This document shows, one piece after another, positions 1 through 7,063 of a stretch of 12,486 nt of DNA. Each line of letters starts with the position of its first letter. Position 1 is the first letter of the stretch. The stretch spans positions 1 through 12,486 of the forward strand of contig JBFHUL010000090.1 in assembly GCA_041590075.1 (NCBI GenBank), written 5' to 3'. The DNA is from PZPK01 sp041590075 (GTDB lineage Bacteria > Pseudomonadota > Gammaproteobacteria > Pseudomonadales > Oleiphilaceae). The notes beneath the pieces are model-generated. The model saw nothing but the letters and a program-made list of their open reading frames with translations, was not told the origin of the DNA and did not search any database. The position numbers were made by a program, and so were the translations under genes.

Positions 1-1074
1 GATGAGCCCACAACCGCACTGGATGTGAGTGTGCAGCGGCAAGTGCTCGAATTGATCAAGCGTCTGCAAGACGAAACCGGCATGGCCGTCATTCTGATTT
101 CTCACGATCTGAACGTTGTGCGCCAGTATGCCGATCAGGTGGTGGTCATGAAGGACGGGCACATGCTGGAAAGTGCCGCCGCCAACACCCTGTTCAGCAC
201 ACCCGCTCACCCCTACACGCGCGACTTGCTCGAAGCCGAGCCAAGTGGGCATCCGGCACCTGTACCGAAGTCTCACCCCAAGATACTTGAGGCCGACGGG
301 CTTTCGGTACGTTTTGCGCTTGAGAAGAATTTATGGGGCCGCGCAACGCGCACGCTCACCGCACTGGAAAATGCCGAATTTTATATTCGAAAAGGCGAAA
401 CCCTCGGCATCGTGGGCGAAAGCGGCAGCGGTAAAACCACTCTCGGCCTGGCGCTGTGTAAACTACAGACCAGCGATGGGCGCATCTCCTTTCAACGGCA
501 ACGTATAGATAATCTGAACCAGAAAGCGTTTCGCCCTTTCCGACGCCGCATCCAGTTTGTTTTTCAGGACCCTTATGGCAGTTTGAGTCCGCGCTTGTCG
601 GTATCACAAATCATTGAAGAGGGGCTCAAGATTCACTTCCCAAGCGAAGCCCAGAGCCACGAACAACAGATTGTTGAAGTGTTGAAAGAGGTGGGGCTTA
701 ACCCGGACACACGGCACCGTTACCCTCATGAATTTTCCGGCGGCCAACGTCAACGTATTGCGATTGCACGAGCGCTGGTATTGAAACCCGAAATCATCGT
801 GCTTGACGAACCCACTTCTGCACTGGATCGCACCGTGCAAATCCAGATCATCGAACTGCTGCGTTCCTTGCAAGAGAAGTATGGCTTATCCTACTTGTTT
901 ATCAGTCATGATCTTGCTGTCGTTCGCGCCCTCAGCCATCGTATTATCGTGGTTCACCACGGTAAGGTGGTCGAGTCGGGCGAGTGCGAAACACTCTTTA
1001 CCAACCCCCAACAGCCGTATACACAAAAATTATTGGAGGCGGCCTATTTTTACAGCGGCCGCCCAGACGCATAA
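1..1074 (+). CDS. yejF: Peptide ABC transporter, duplicated ATP-binding subunit (YejF/NppD type), 5'-truncated
   Basis: This is the cytoplasmic ATPase that powers an inner-membrane oligopeptide/microcin-C-type importer. The frame is open from base 1, so the gene begins outside the window; 357 residues remain of a family usually near 530. Counting from the first codon, it opens in the Walker B/D-loop of the first nucleotide-binding domain (DEPTTALD), followed by that domain's switch His (ISHD, His35). A second complete domain follows: Walker A GESGSGKT (139-146), Q-loop QDP (189), signature FSGGQ (245-249), Walker B IIVLDEP (264-270) and switch His303. After each domain comes the oligopeptide-binding C-terminal motif (HPYTRDLLEA and QPYTQKLLEA), typical of Opp/Dpp/Yej ATPases. 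Two fused ATPase domains point to YejF rather than separate DppD/DppF. fabI follows after 49 bp, an arrangement I recall from Pseudomonas. The exact peptide substrate cannot be read from this subunit. Confidence 0.9.
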   Translation, partial: DEPTTALDVSVQRQVLELIKRLQDETGMAVILISHDLNVVRQYADQVVVMKDGHMLESAAANTLFSTPAHPYTRDLLEAEPSGHPAPVPKSHPKILEADGLSVRFALEKNLWGRATRTLTALENAEFYIRKGETLGIVGESGSGKTTLGLALCKLQTSDGRISFQRQRIDNLNQKAFRPFRRRIQFVFQDPYGSLSPRLSVSQIIEEGLKIHFPSEAQSHEQQIVEVLKEVGLNPDTRHRYPHEFSGGQRQRIAIARALVLKPEIIVLDEPTSALDRTVQIQIIELLRSLQEKYGLSYLFISHDLAVVRALSHRIIVVHHGKVVESGECETLFTNPQQPYTQKLLEAAYFYSGRPDA

Positions 1075-1123
1075 TGCTAAGCTTTTCAGCCGTTTTACAA
1101 CTGGCCCAGTACGGAGATTAATC

Positions 1124-1915
1124 ATGGGATTTATGGCAGGCAAAAAAGTCTTAATTGTTGGCATCGCCAGCAAGCTATCTATCGCCACCGGCATTGCCCA
1201 TGCCTTCCATCGAGAGGGCGCCGAGATCGCACTCACGTATCAGAACGAGAAACTCAAAAAACGCGTCGAAGATTTCGGTGCGCAATGGAACAGCGAATTA
1301 ATACTGCCTTGTGACCTTGCTAACGACGATGAAATTGCCGCTGTTTTCGAACAAATTAAAGAAGTCTGGGGAGGTATCGACGTCGTGGTGCATTCGGTGG
1401 GCTTCGCCCCCGCCAACGAACTCGATGGGGATTATGTCGAAAACACCACGCGTGAAGGCTTTCGAATCGCCCACGACATCAGCTCCTACAGTTTCGTTGC
1501 GTTAGCGAAAGCCGCACGCCCGCTTATGCAGGGGCGCAACGGCTCGTTGCTCACGCTCACCTATCTGGGAGCACAACGCACGCTGCCAAATTACAATGTG
1601 ATGGGGCTCGCCAAGGCCAGCCTCGAAGCCAATGTACGCTATATGGCCAACAGCCTTGGTCCAGAGGGTATTCGTGTTAATGCCATATCTGCAGGGCCCA
1701 TTCGCACCCTGGCCGCCTCCGGGATCAAAAGTTTCCGGAAAATGCTCAGCGCCAATGAAAAACAAACGCCGCTCCGCAGAAATGTCACAACCGAAGAAGT
1801 AGGTAATGCAGCGGCCTTTCTGTGCAGTGATCTGGCCAGTGGTATCAGCGGCGAAATTCTTTTTGTGGATGGCGGCTTCAACATCACCGCCATGGGCAAT
1901 CTTGACCAGGAATAA
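1124..1915 (+). CDS. fabI: Enoyl-[acyl-carrier-protein] reductase [NADH] FabI
   Basis: Catalyses the last reduction of each type II fatty-acid elongation cycle, trans-2-enoyl-ACP to acyl-ACP with NADH, in the cytoplasm. The 263-residue product matches E. coli FabI (262) nearly end to end. Visible are the N-terminal nucleotide-binding loop (VGIASKLSIATGIA), HSVGFAP around residue 93, and the catalytic set Tyr147, Tyr157 and Lys164 (E. coli Tyr146, Tyr156, Lys163, shifted by one inserted residue). Then come SAGPIRTLAASGI and the C-terminal DGGFNITAMG. Gly93 and Phe204 are unchanged from the triclosan-sensitive enzyme, so nothing in the sequence suggests resistance. The start is ATG 1124, preceded by GGAG at 1113-1116 with 7 nt spacing; the same frame runs further upstream but lacks homology there. 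It may be co-transcribed with the upstream ABC gene. Confidence 0.97.
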   Translation: MGFMAGKKVLIVGIASKLSIATGIAHAFHREGAEIALTYQNEKLKKRVEDFGAQWNSELILPCDLANDDEIAAVFEQIKEVWGGIDVVVHSVGFAPANELDGDYVENTTREGFRIAHDISSYSFVALAKAARPLMQGRNGSLLTLTYLGAQRTLPNYNVMGLAKASLEANVRYMANSLGPEGIRVNAISAGPIRTLAASGIKSFRKMLSANEKQTPLRRNVTTEEVGNAAAFLCSDLASGISGEILFVDGGFNITAMGNLDQE

Positions 1916-1928
1916 GCATCCCAAAGGG

Positions 1929-1973
1929 CTAAACACGCACTGCGTCACTGAAAAAAGAACGGTTTGTGTTTAG
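1929..1973. repeat. 8-bp inverted repeat between fabI and the lipoprotein gene
   Basis: CTAAACAC (1929-1936) is perfectly complementary to GTGTTTAG (1966-1973), with a 29-nt loop. It could fold in the fabI 3' region or act as a bipartite protein site. It is not followed by a run of T, so it is not a standard intrinsic terminator. Confidence 0.25.
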
Positions 1974-2023
1974 TCTTCTCGCTTGAAAAATACGGCAAAC
2001 AAAACGGATATGGAATCCCATCT

Positions 2024-3133
2024 GTGAAGCGCTTTAACCTCAGTATTCTCGTCTTGCTCATTTCAGTGCTTTCGGCCTGTGCGCATGTTGGCAAAGCAAC
2101 CAAATCCTCCCCCTCCCTGCTCAGCTTTCTTGGGGTGGCTGAAGTGCCCGACTGGTATGTGACAAGCCGCTACACCTACCCGGACTCAAAATGGATAGAG
2201 AATGACTTTGGCTTGCGCGTACATTATCGCGACAAGGGCGAAGGCGAAGTCATCGTGCTTGTGCATGGAGAAGCCTCGTCATTGCATGTATGGGAACAGT
2301 GGGTTGAAAACCTGAGTCAGGACTACCGCGTGATCGCACTTGATTTACCCGGCTCCGGACTCACCGGCGCACCCCACTGCATAGACGACACCACCGACAC
2401 CTGCGCCGAAAACCTCTCTGAAGACTACATTCTGCACACGCTGACTTACTTTATCGAAGATCTTAATCTGCGCAACTTTACCTTGGTCGGGCACTCGTAT
2501 GGTGGTTATCTGGCCGCCAATTACACACTCGCCCATCCCTCACGCGTGAAAAAGCTCGTACTCATGGCCCCCTTGGCACATCAACAGGCCGTGCCGGATA
2601 GCTTGCACTATCTGACCGACACGGAAACTCATCTGGTCGCCAACTACGTGCAACCCGCGACGATTCCCACTGAAATCGCCCACCAGCGTTACGCAGAAGA
2701 AGACCAGCTTACCGATGCCGCGCTGGAACGCTATATCCATCTGTCCCAAACAGAGGGTGCGCTGCGCGCCAACGTTTTACATATGCAGCTTGTGCGCCGC
2801 CTGATGGAGCAAGGTACACTGACCAATTTTTCTGAAATCTCAAAGGACACGCTGTTAATCTGGGGAGAACGTGACGCCTGGTCGAATGTGGAACACGCCA
2901 CACGCTGGTCGGAGGAAATATCCGGTAGCGTACTGGTAAAATATCCCTTTTCAGGTAACTTGCTCATGGAAGAAGAGCCGGAACTGGCACTGCCAGATTT
3001 GACTGCGTTTATCGCTGGCGACCCGCTACCCAGCCTTGACGGTGGAGGTTCAGAGGGCAGCTTTACCATTCAGGATGCGGTGGACTCTCTGGATCAGGAA
3101 ACGCTGTTTGGCCCACCCCCATCTGCTGACTAA
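2024..3133 (+). CDS. Alpha/beta-hydrolase-fold lipoprotein with replaced catalytic His
   Basis: The 369-residue product begins with a lipoprotein signal: basic start (KR), hydrophobic stretch to about residue 17, and lipobox LSAC with Cys19. The residue after Cys is Ala rather than Asp, so Lol sorting would favour the outer membrane. GTG 2024 is chosen because it places the signal peptide at the N-terminus and has GGA 9 nt upstream; the same frame could also begin at TTG 1964, but that adds a non-signal extension. The fold is recognisable from LVHG (oxyanion region, 79-82), DLPGSGLT (107-114), nucleophile elbow GHSYGG (156-161, Ser158) and WGERD (280-284, Asp284). The block that normally reads GHxxxxE(x)P reads G311-N312-LLMEEEP, so the base His is Asn. 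A Gly/Ser/Pro-rich tail follows from about residue 333. The substrate is unknown; it may be a weak enzyme or a non-catalytic binding protein. Confidence 0.8.
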   Translation: MKRFNLSILVLLISVLSACAHVGKATKSSPSLLSFLGVAEVPDWYVTSRYTYPDSKWIENDFGLRVHYRDKGEGEVIVLVHGEASSLHVWEQWVENLSQDYRVIALDLPGSGLTGAPHCIDDTTDTCAENLSEDYILHTLTYFIEDLNLRNFTLVGHSYGGYLAANYTLAHPSRVKKLVLMAPLAHQQAVPDSLHYLTDTETHLVANYVQPATIPTEIAHQRYAEEDQLTDAALERYIHLSQTEGALRANVLHMQLVRRLMEQGTLTNFSEISKDTLLIWGERDAWSNVEHATRWSEEISGSVLVKYPFSGNLLMEEEPELALPDLTAFIAGDPLPSLDGGGSEGSFTIQDAVDSLDQETLFGPPPSAD

Positions 3134-3171
3134 TGGGTAGAAGAGCAAGCACGCTTTGCGCCATGACTACC

Positions 3172-3552
3172 TTAATTCAGGTATTTGGCCACCGTTAGCT
3201 TCCAGTCCACGATTTCTGTTCCGTCTGACTCATAGAGCAGCAGACCGGTGAGAAAACCGTCGGAGTGGGGTCTCACCCAACGTACCTCGGCCGTGAGTTT
3301 GAATACCTCATCACGCTGATCCATATCCACGATCAGGGTATGAATGGCACCCGAAGTAAGCTTGGTATCAACCAATACCTGTAACCCGTTAGCTGATAGA
3401 TCTACCGCTTCGCAACGAATCACCTCTGCGGGGGTATTTTCTCCCGGTTCACTGGAAACAGTTTCGACATAAATTTCGGCACCCAGATTGAGTCGAGCTT
3501 CTTCGCGCCGTTCATCGATATCGAAGTATTTTGATATTTCTGGATCTTTCAT
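3172..3552 (-). CDS. Single-domain PilZ protein, predicted c-di-GMP receptor
   Basis: A 126-residue cytoplasmic protein carrying the two signature parts of PilZ domains: an arginine motif in ERREEAR (R16-x3-R20) and the DxSxxG motif D51-L-S-A-N-G56, followed by beta-strand-rich sequence. Both are needed for cyclic di-GMP binding in the family, so binding is expected. There is no partner domain, so the protein probably acts by contacting another protein when ligand-bound. It starts 45 bp after the stop of the DUF1631-like gene on the same strand, so the two are likely co-transcribed and may work together. No strong ribosome-binding site precedes the ATG (only GGTGG about 10 nt upstream). It is convergent with the lipoprotein gene, only 38 bp apart, with no clear terminator between. 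Confidence 0.85.
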   Translation of the reverse strand: MKDPEISKYFDIDERREEARLNLGAEIYVETVSSEPGENTPAEVIRCEAVDLSANGLQVLVDTKLTSGAIHTLIVDMDQRDEVFKLTAEVRWVRPHSDGFLTGLLLYESDGTEIVDWKLTVAKYLN

Positions 3553-3597
3553 ATTCTGATTCTGCCACCATCGTGCCGTTTAATTGGTAGTCGCCTT

Positions 3598-5286
3598 TTA
3601 CTTCGCCATTCGGAGACGACTTACCACCCTTTCCAAACTGTCTTCAAATTCAGCTCCATCACTCAGTACCTCAACATTCTTCGCGATGATTTCACCAATC
3701 AGTTTATCTTCGTTGAATTCAAGCTTACGAATACCCAGCTTATCCACAAACAGATATTTGCGCTTGGCAGAAAACTTAACGGCCAGTTTGTAGCGCTCTT
3801 TCTTCTCAGTTTCGCTATTCAAGACACCAATCCAGGCGCCAAGTTGTAACTTGCCGAGGCTTTCTCGTAACTCCTGCTCTTGCTCCAGGCGTTTTTTCTC
3901 TGCCTGTTTGAGTTTAATCTCTTTTGTGCGCCGGGCAATTTCCTCAGCTCGCGTCTTGGCCTCTAGCTCAGCACGTCGCTGCTCTGCCAGCAGGTGCTCG
4001 GCTTCCTGCTTGGCCTTTTGTGCTGCTGCCACCCGAGCCTTTTTCTGAGTTTCTGCGATTTTGCAAAGCCCTGATATCGCCGAACGACACACCTCACTGA
4101 AGGTACTTTCCGGTGCTAATCGTTTTATCGCGCGGCTTTTCAAGCCCGCGTTTAACTCTGATAGGGTTAACACGACTATTTTCATGCCCAGATAATTGCT
4201 GAACAACACCTGCCGGCTTTCTTCAAACACGACGCTGAGATGCTGTCGGATGCCGTCTTCTGTGATATACCATTGTCCGGGCTCGGGTAGCGCAGGCGCC
4301 TTTTTCTGCTGCAGGTCTTCCATTAAGGCATCGGTAAACAGTATGGGTTCCTGCAAACCTTCTTCCACTTCCTGCTTCTGTAGCACACGCAACATGTCGG
4401 CTTCCAGCCCCTCCCAGTCATTCGCCTCCACCCGCACCTCATGGTGTGTGCAGGCCTCTGACAGTTCATCAATCAGGGCTTCGGCGAATTGAAATGCCGC
4501 GTTGCCTTTCAAGCTATATACCGCAATGATTTTTTTAAGCAGGCTTTCCACCTGCTCAATGTTCTCCTGTTCGCCTTTAATGTAGGCCAGCGAAAGCAGG
4601 TTCGTGTAGTACCGTGCGACGAACAAACCGACGCGGTGACTCAGGGTCCGACCGTTGATCAGCCGGTTGGTGAATACAATAGCCTTACACCGTGCAAACC
4701 GCTGCAGTGCAATCGCCGCCTCGCTTTCGCCCAGGCGCATGCGCACTTTTTCCAGTTTGTCGCGCTGAGCGTTCGCAAATTCAAACCACGCATTGATTGC
4801 AGCGAGCGTGTCGCCCCTGAGCTGCTCGAAGGCCGTATTGATACCATCAATATAGAGTTTTCGTGAGCGTTCCGGATGGGGCATCCAGCCCAAGCCCAGT
4901 GCACCCAGGTCATTCAGCATTTCAGCCAGCGTGCTGAGCAGTTTGGTTTTCGATGAGGCGCGGTGCAGGAGGTCAAACACATCAAAGCGCACAAAGTCTA
5001 AATGGGAGTTTAGTGCCTCATGAAGACTGTTCTTGCGCATCCAGACATCAAATATACGATCAACAACAAAGGCAGCGTTCAAAACATTCGGAGCCAGTGG
5101 TTGCGACGCTCTAAGAAGTTTAGTTAGCGAAGGATGCTCCCCTTGTCGCCAACTCTCGCGGAGAGCATCAGCCTGTTCATGGCTTAGTGTTTGTGACTGA
5201 TCCGAGCCTAGCGCGTATTTGAAATCGGGCACCCGTAACTGCAGTACGACAGAATCTAATGCTGATATTTCATTTGCCTGAGTCAC
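3598..5286 (-). CDS. DUF1631-like coiled-coil protein with two related barrel-like domains
   Basis: A 562-residue protein of unknown biochemical function. Residues 1-330 are mostly helical, without a motif I recognise. Residues 337-409 (GQWY... to ...ISGLCKI) and 483-559 (GAWI... to ...VVSRLR) look like two copies of one domain: both have GxW, a strand run, an LF-x3-LG-hydrophobic motif (LFSNYLGMK, LFVDKLGIR), then a helix leading to a conserved Phe and an R/S-L end. The second copy strongly recalls the C-terminus of DUF1631 proteins (WV...AKL...YLFVNRxG...), which I regard as PilZ-like. Between them, about 411-478 is a charged Ala/Glu/Lys/Arg coiled coil. The start is GTG 5286 (no better in-frame ATG; weak ribosome-binding site). 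The PilZ gene follows after 45 bp, suggesting a cyclic di-GMP-linked role by inference only. Confidence 0.6.
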   Translation of the reverse strand: MTQANEISALDSVVLQLRVPDFKYALGSDQSQTLSHEQADALRESWRQGEHPSLTKLLRASQPLAPNVLNAAFVVDRIFDVWMRKNSLHEALNSHLDFVRFDVFDLLHRASSKTKLLSTLAEMLNDLGALGLGWMPHPERSRKLYIDGINTAFEQLRGDTLAAINAWFEFANAQRDKLEKVRMRLGESEAAIALQRFARCKAIVFTNRLINGRTLSHRVGLFVARYYTNLLSLAYIKGEQENIEQVESLLKKIIAVYSLKGNAAFQFAEALIDELSEACTHHEVRVEANDWEGLEADMLRVLQKQEVEEGLQEPILFTDALMEDLQQKKAPALPEPGQWYITEDGIRQHLSVVFEESRQVLFSNYLGMKIVVLTLSELNAGLKSRAIKRLAPESTFSEVCRSAISGLCKIAETQKKARVAAAQKAKQEAEHLLAEQRRAELEAKTRAEEIARRTKEIKLKQAEKKRLEQEQELRESLGKLQLGAWIGVLNSETEKKERYKLAVKFSAKRKYLFVDKLGIRKLEFNEDKLIGEIIAKNVEVLSDGAEFEDSLERVVSRLRMAK

Positions 5287-5573
5287 AAGGTGCTAGTCCG
5301 AATCTTGCTACTACCGCCCGTTCAACGGACGTTATTTAGAGGGTATTAACGAAAAAGTATAGTAAGCGCAGGGCGTTCCGCTGAGTTTTTATAAATTTTT
5401 TCTTGAATGTTAAATCATCCTTATGCAGAGCGTTGCAAAGGTTGAATGAATAGCGCAACATTAGCGACCGCCCACTTGCTCGTACCGGGCGAACGTATCG
5501 ATCTAACCGCATAGCCCACTCGGTCGGGCGTCACCCCGTGTGACCAGAGCCGCATGTAGAAGTAGGTTTAAAC
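5287..5573. promoter_or_regulatory. Divergent promoter/leader region between DUF1631-like gene and aroF
   Basis: This 287-bp region must hold promoters for both flanking genes. On the minus strand CTATACT (5356-5362), a match to the -10 element favoured by RpoS, would give a leader of about 60 nt for the DUF1631-like gene; no convincing -35 accompanies it. On the plus strand I see AT-rich sequence at 5385-5400 but no good sigma-70 pair. The last 130 bp before aroF are GC-rich with short self-complementary stretches, for example GTCAC/GTGAC (5530-5544) and CGCCC/GGGCG (about 5469-5491). A possible 22-codon leader ORF lies at 5446-5514. I see no TyrR-type box (TGTAAA-N6-TTTACA). Confidence 0.4.
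5356..5362 (-). promoter_or_regulatory. Candidate RpoS-type -10 element
   Basis: Read on the minus strand the bases are CTATACT followed by TTTTC, identical to the core of the sigma-S -10 consensus. It lies about 70 bp upstream of the GTG of the DUF1631-like gene. There is no clear -35 hexamer 16-18 bp upstream, which sigma-S tolerates. Only motif match and position support it. Confidence 0.3.
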
Positions 5574-6638
5574 ATGACAGAAAAACTAGATAACGTGAAC
5601 GTAGAAACCCAGGAGATACTCGTCACTCCTGAACAACTGAAAACGGAAATCCCTCTCAGCGATAAAGCCATTGAAACGGTCACGCGAGGTAGAGAAACGA
5701 TCAACAATATTCTCGACCGTAAAGATCACCGTTTGTTTCTGGTAATTGGCCCCTGCTCTATTCATGATGTCGATGCGGCCAAAGAATATGCACAGCGTTT
5801 GAAAGCCTTATCCGAGAAGGTTTCCGACACACTTTATCTGGTCATGCGTGTCTACTTTGAAAAACCACGCACAACGGTTGGCTGGAAAGGGCTCATCAAC
5901 GACCCGCACCTAAATGACAGCTTTGAAATTGAAGAAGGCTTACATATTGGCCGACGCCTGCTGATCGATATTGCCGAGATTGGATTGCCCACGGCTACAG
6001 AGGCACTCGACCCGATATCGCCACAATACCTGCAAGACACAATTTCCTGGTCGGCCATTGGTGCGCGTACCACGGAATCCCAAACTCACCGTGAGATGAG
6101 CAGCGGTCTTTCTGTAGCCATCGGCTTCAAGAACGGTACCGACGGAGGCCTTGAGGTTGCCATTAACGCGCTCAAATCCGTCGCGCATCCGCATAGCTTT
6201 CTGGGCATCAATCGCGAAGGTCAGGTGTCAGTGGTGCGCACTAAAGGCAACCCATATGGGCACGTGGTATTACGCGGTGGCGGTGGCAAACCCAACTACG
6301 ACTCTGTCAGTGTTGCATTGTGCGAGCAGGAGCTAGAAAAAGCCGGTTTACAGAAGAACATTATGATCGACTGCAGTCACGCCAACTCCAATAAAGATCC
6401 TGCGCTGCAGCCACTGGTTATGCAAGATGCAACGCACCAGATTCTTGAGGGTAACACGTCCATTATTGGCTTGATGATCGAAAGCAATCTGAACTGGGGC
6501 AATCAATCGATTCCCAAGGATCTCAGCGAATTGCAATACGGCGTGTCGGTAACAGATGCCTGCATCGACTGGGAGACTACCGAGAAAGCAGTGCTAGAAA
6601 TGCATCAAAAACTCAAGGACGTTCTCCCCAAACGCTAA
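5574..6638 (+). CDS. aroF: 3-deoxy-7-phosphoheptulonate (DAHP) synthase, class I, AroF-like
   Basis: Condenses phosphoenolpyruvate and erythrose-4-phosphate to DAHP, the first committed step of aromatic amino-acid synthesis. The 354-residue product carries the class I hallmarks GPCSIHD (59-65), MRVYFEKPRTTVGWKG (91-106) and GARTTESQTHRE (163-174). Metal ligands Cys61, His269, Glu303 and Asp328 align with those of the E. coli enzymes. Of the three E. coli isozymes it most resembles AroF: TPEQLK near the N-terminus, ATEALDP-SPQYL, INREGQV and DCSH-NSNKD. AroF is the tyrosine-inhibited form; the N-terminal Asn (Asn7 here, Asn8 in AroF) linked to tyrosine sensitivity is present, but inhibition is an inference. 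ATG 5574 has AGG at 5564-5566. It stands alone, followed by an intrinsic terminator, so it is probably monocistronic. Confidence 0.95.
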   Translation: MTEKLDNVNVETQEILVTPEQLKTEIPLSDKAIETVTRGRETINNILDRKDHRLFLVIGPCSIHDVDAAKEYAQRLKALSEKVSDTLYLVMRVYFEKPRTTVGWKGLINDPHLNDSFEIEEGLHIGRRLLIDIAEIGLPTATEALDPISPQYLQDTISWSAIGARTTESQTHREMSSGLSVAIGFKNGTDGGLEVAINALKSVAHPHSFLGINREGQVSVVRTKGNPYGHVVLRGGGGKPNYDSVSVALCEQELEKAGLQKNIMIDCSHANSNKDPALQPLVMQDATHQILEGNTSIIGLMIESNLNWGNQSIPKDLSELQYGVSVTDACIDWETTEKAVLEMHQKLKDVLPKR

Positions 6639-6656
6639 TTACCACTCCCGTATGAG

Positions 6657-6686
6657 AAAAAGCCGTCAATCATGACGGCTTTTTTA
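6657..6686 (+). terminator. Intrinsic terminator of aroF
   Basis: AGCCGTCA (6661-6668), loop ATCA, TGACGGCT (6673-6680), giving a perfect 8-bp stem extended by four A-T pairs, then T through 6685. It begins 19 bp after the aroF stop. The A tract on the 5' side means it could also work weakly on the minus strand. Confidence 0.9.
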
Positions 6687-6702
6687 TTGAACAGTCATAA
6701 AC

Positions 6703-6717
6703 TGACAAAATTTGTCA
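6703..6717. promoter_or_regulatory. Operator-like palindrome TGACAAA-N-TTTGTCA
   Basis: A perfect 7-bp inverted repeat around one central base, with a further GTGAC half-site-like sequence at 6723-6727. It sits between the aroF terminator and a small unknown ORF, the expected place for a dimeric regulator site. The one-base centre makes an RNA hairpin unlikely. I cannot name the regulator. Confidence 0.35.
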
Positions 6718-6763
6718 TTTTTGTGACGGGCCGTAATCACCTCAAACCTTCCACCCTACTGTT

Positions 6764-6779
6764 TTAAAAGCACTTTTAA
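6764..6779. promoter_or_regulatory. Second inverted repeat TTAAAAG-N2-CTTTTAA
   Basis: A perfect 7-bp inverted repeat with a two-base centre, just upstream of a possible promoter (TTGGCA at 6782-6787, weak TGTAAA at 6806-6811, 18-bp spacer) for the 62-residue ORF. AT-rich palindromes of this size occur by chance, but its position beside the first palindrome is suggestive. Confidence 0.25.
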
Positions 6780-6831
6780 GATTGGCATTGTTCTCGCTTA
6801 GTTACTGTAAAGCAAGAATGAGGAATGAAAC

Positions 6832-7020
6832 GTGATAGAACAACAGAAAATTTCCGATACAGGCCGCATCGAACAGCTGCTGCAACACCAGGAGGTACTA
6901 TTCCTTGCCGCACGTGAACACGAGACCATCGTTATGAGCCGCACAGGCAATCAGGCCCGCGCTGCAAACGATGCTGCACACAGGCCAGAGAAATTCGAGA
7001 GAGAATCAGACGTCAGATAG
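6832..7020 (+). CDS. Small hypothetical protein, 62 aa
   Basis: I do not recognise this protein. The case for a real gene is translational: TGAGGA (6819-6824) stands 7 nt before GTG 6832, it has its own upstream region with two palindromes, and it ends just before a hairpin. The product is hydrophilic and soluble. Residues about 11-34 (GRIEQLLQHQEVLFLAAREHETIV, shown only by ends: GRIEQLL to HETIV) could form an amphipathic helix; the C-terminal half is rich in Arg, Ala, Asn and Glu and is probably disordered. There is no signal peptide or membrane segment. It could be a small regulator or a spurious ORF. Confidence 0.4.
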   Translation: MIEQQKISDTGRIEQLLQHQEVLFLAAREHETIVMSRTGNQARAANDAAHRPEKFERESDVR

Positions 7021-7036
7021 ACAAAGCGTCAAAAGG

Positions 7037-7063
7037 GTCAGGAGGCTTTCATGGCTTCCTGAC
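7037..7063. terminator. Possible bidirectional terminator between the small ORF and the convergent unknown gene
   Basis: GTCAGGAGGC (7037-7046), a 7-nt loop and GCTTCCTGAC (7054-7063) form a 10-bp stem with one G-U pair. On the plus strand TTGTTTC follows; on the minus strand CCCTTTTG follows. It overlaps the last codons and TGA of the minus-strand gene. The short T tracts make it a moderate candidate. Confidence 0.45.

Noticed and set aside
803..1123. In-frame N-terminal extension of FabI
   Set aside because: The extra residues overlap the ABC gene and have no homology; ATG 1124 has a good ribosome-binding site and matches the known FabI start.
1964..2023. Longer start (TTG) for the lipoprotein
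   Set aside because: It would bury the signal peptide behind 20 unrelated residues; GTG 2024 gives a textbook lipobox.
3134..3171. Terminator between the convergent lipoprotein and PilZ genes
   Set aside because: Only a short GCAA/TTGC pairing and no T run on either strand.
3851..4048. Plus-strand Ser/Arg/Cys-rich ORF
   Set aside because: It is the antisense shadow of the coiled-coil codons of the DUF1631-like gene.
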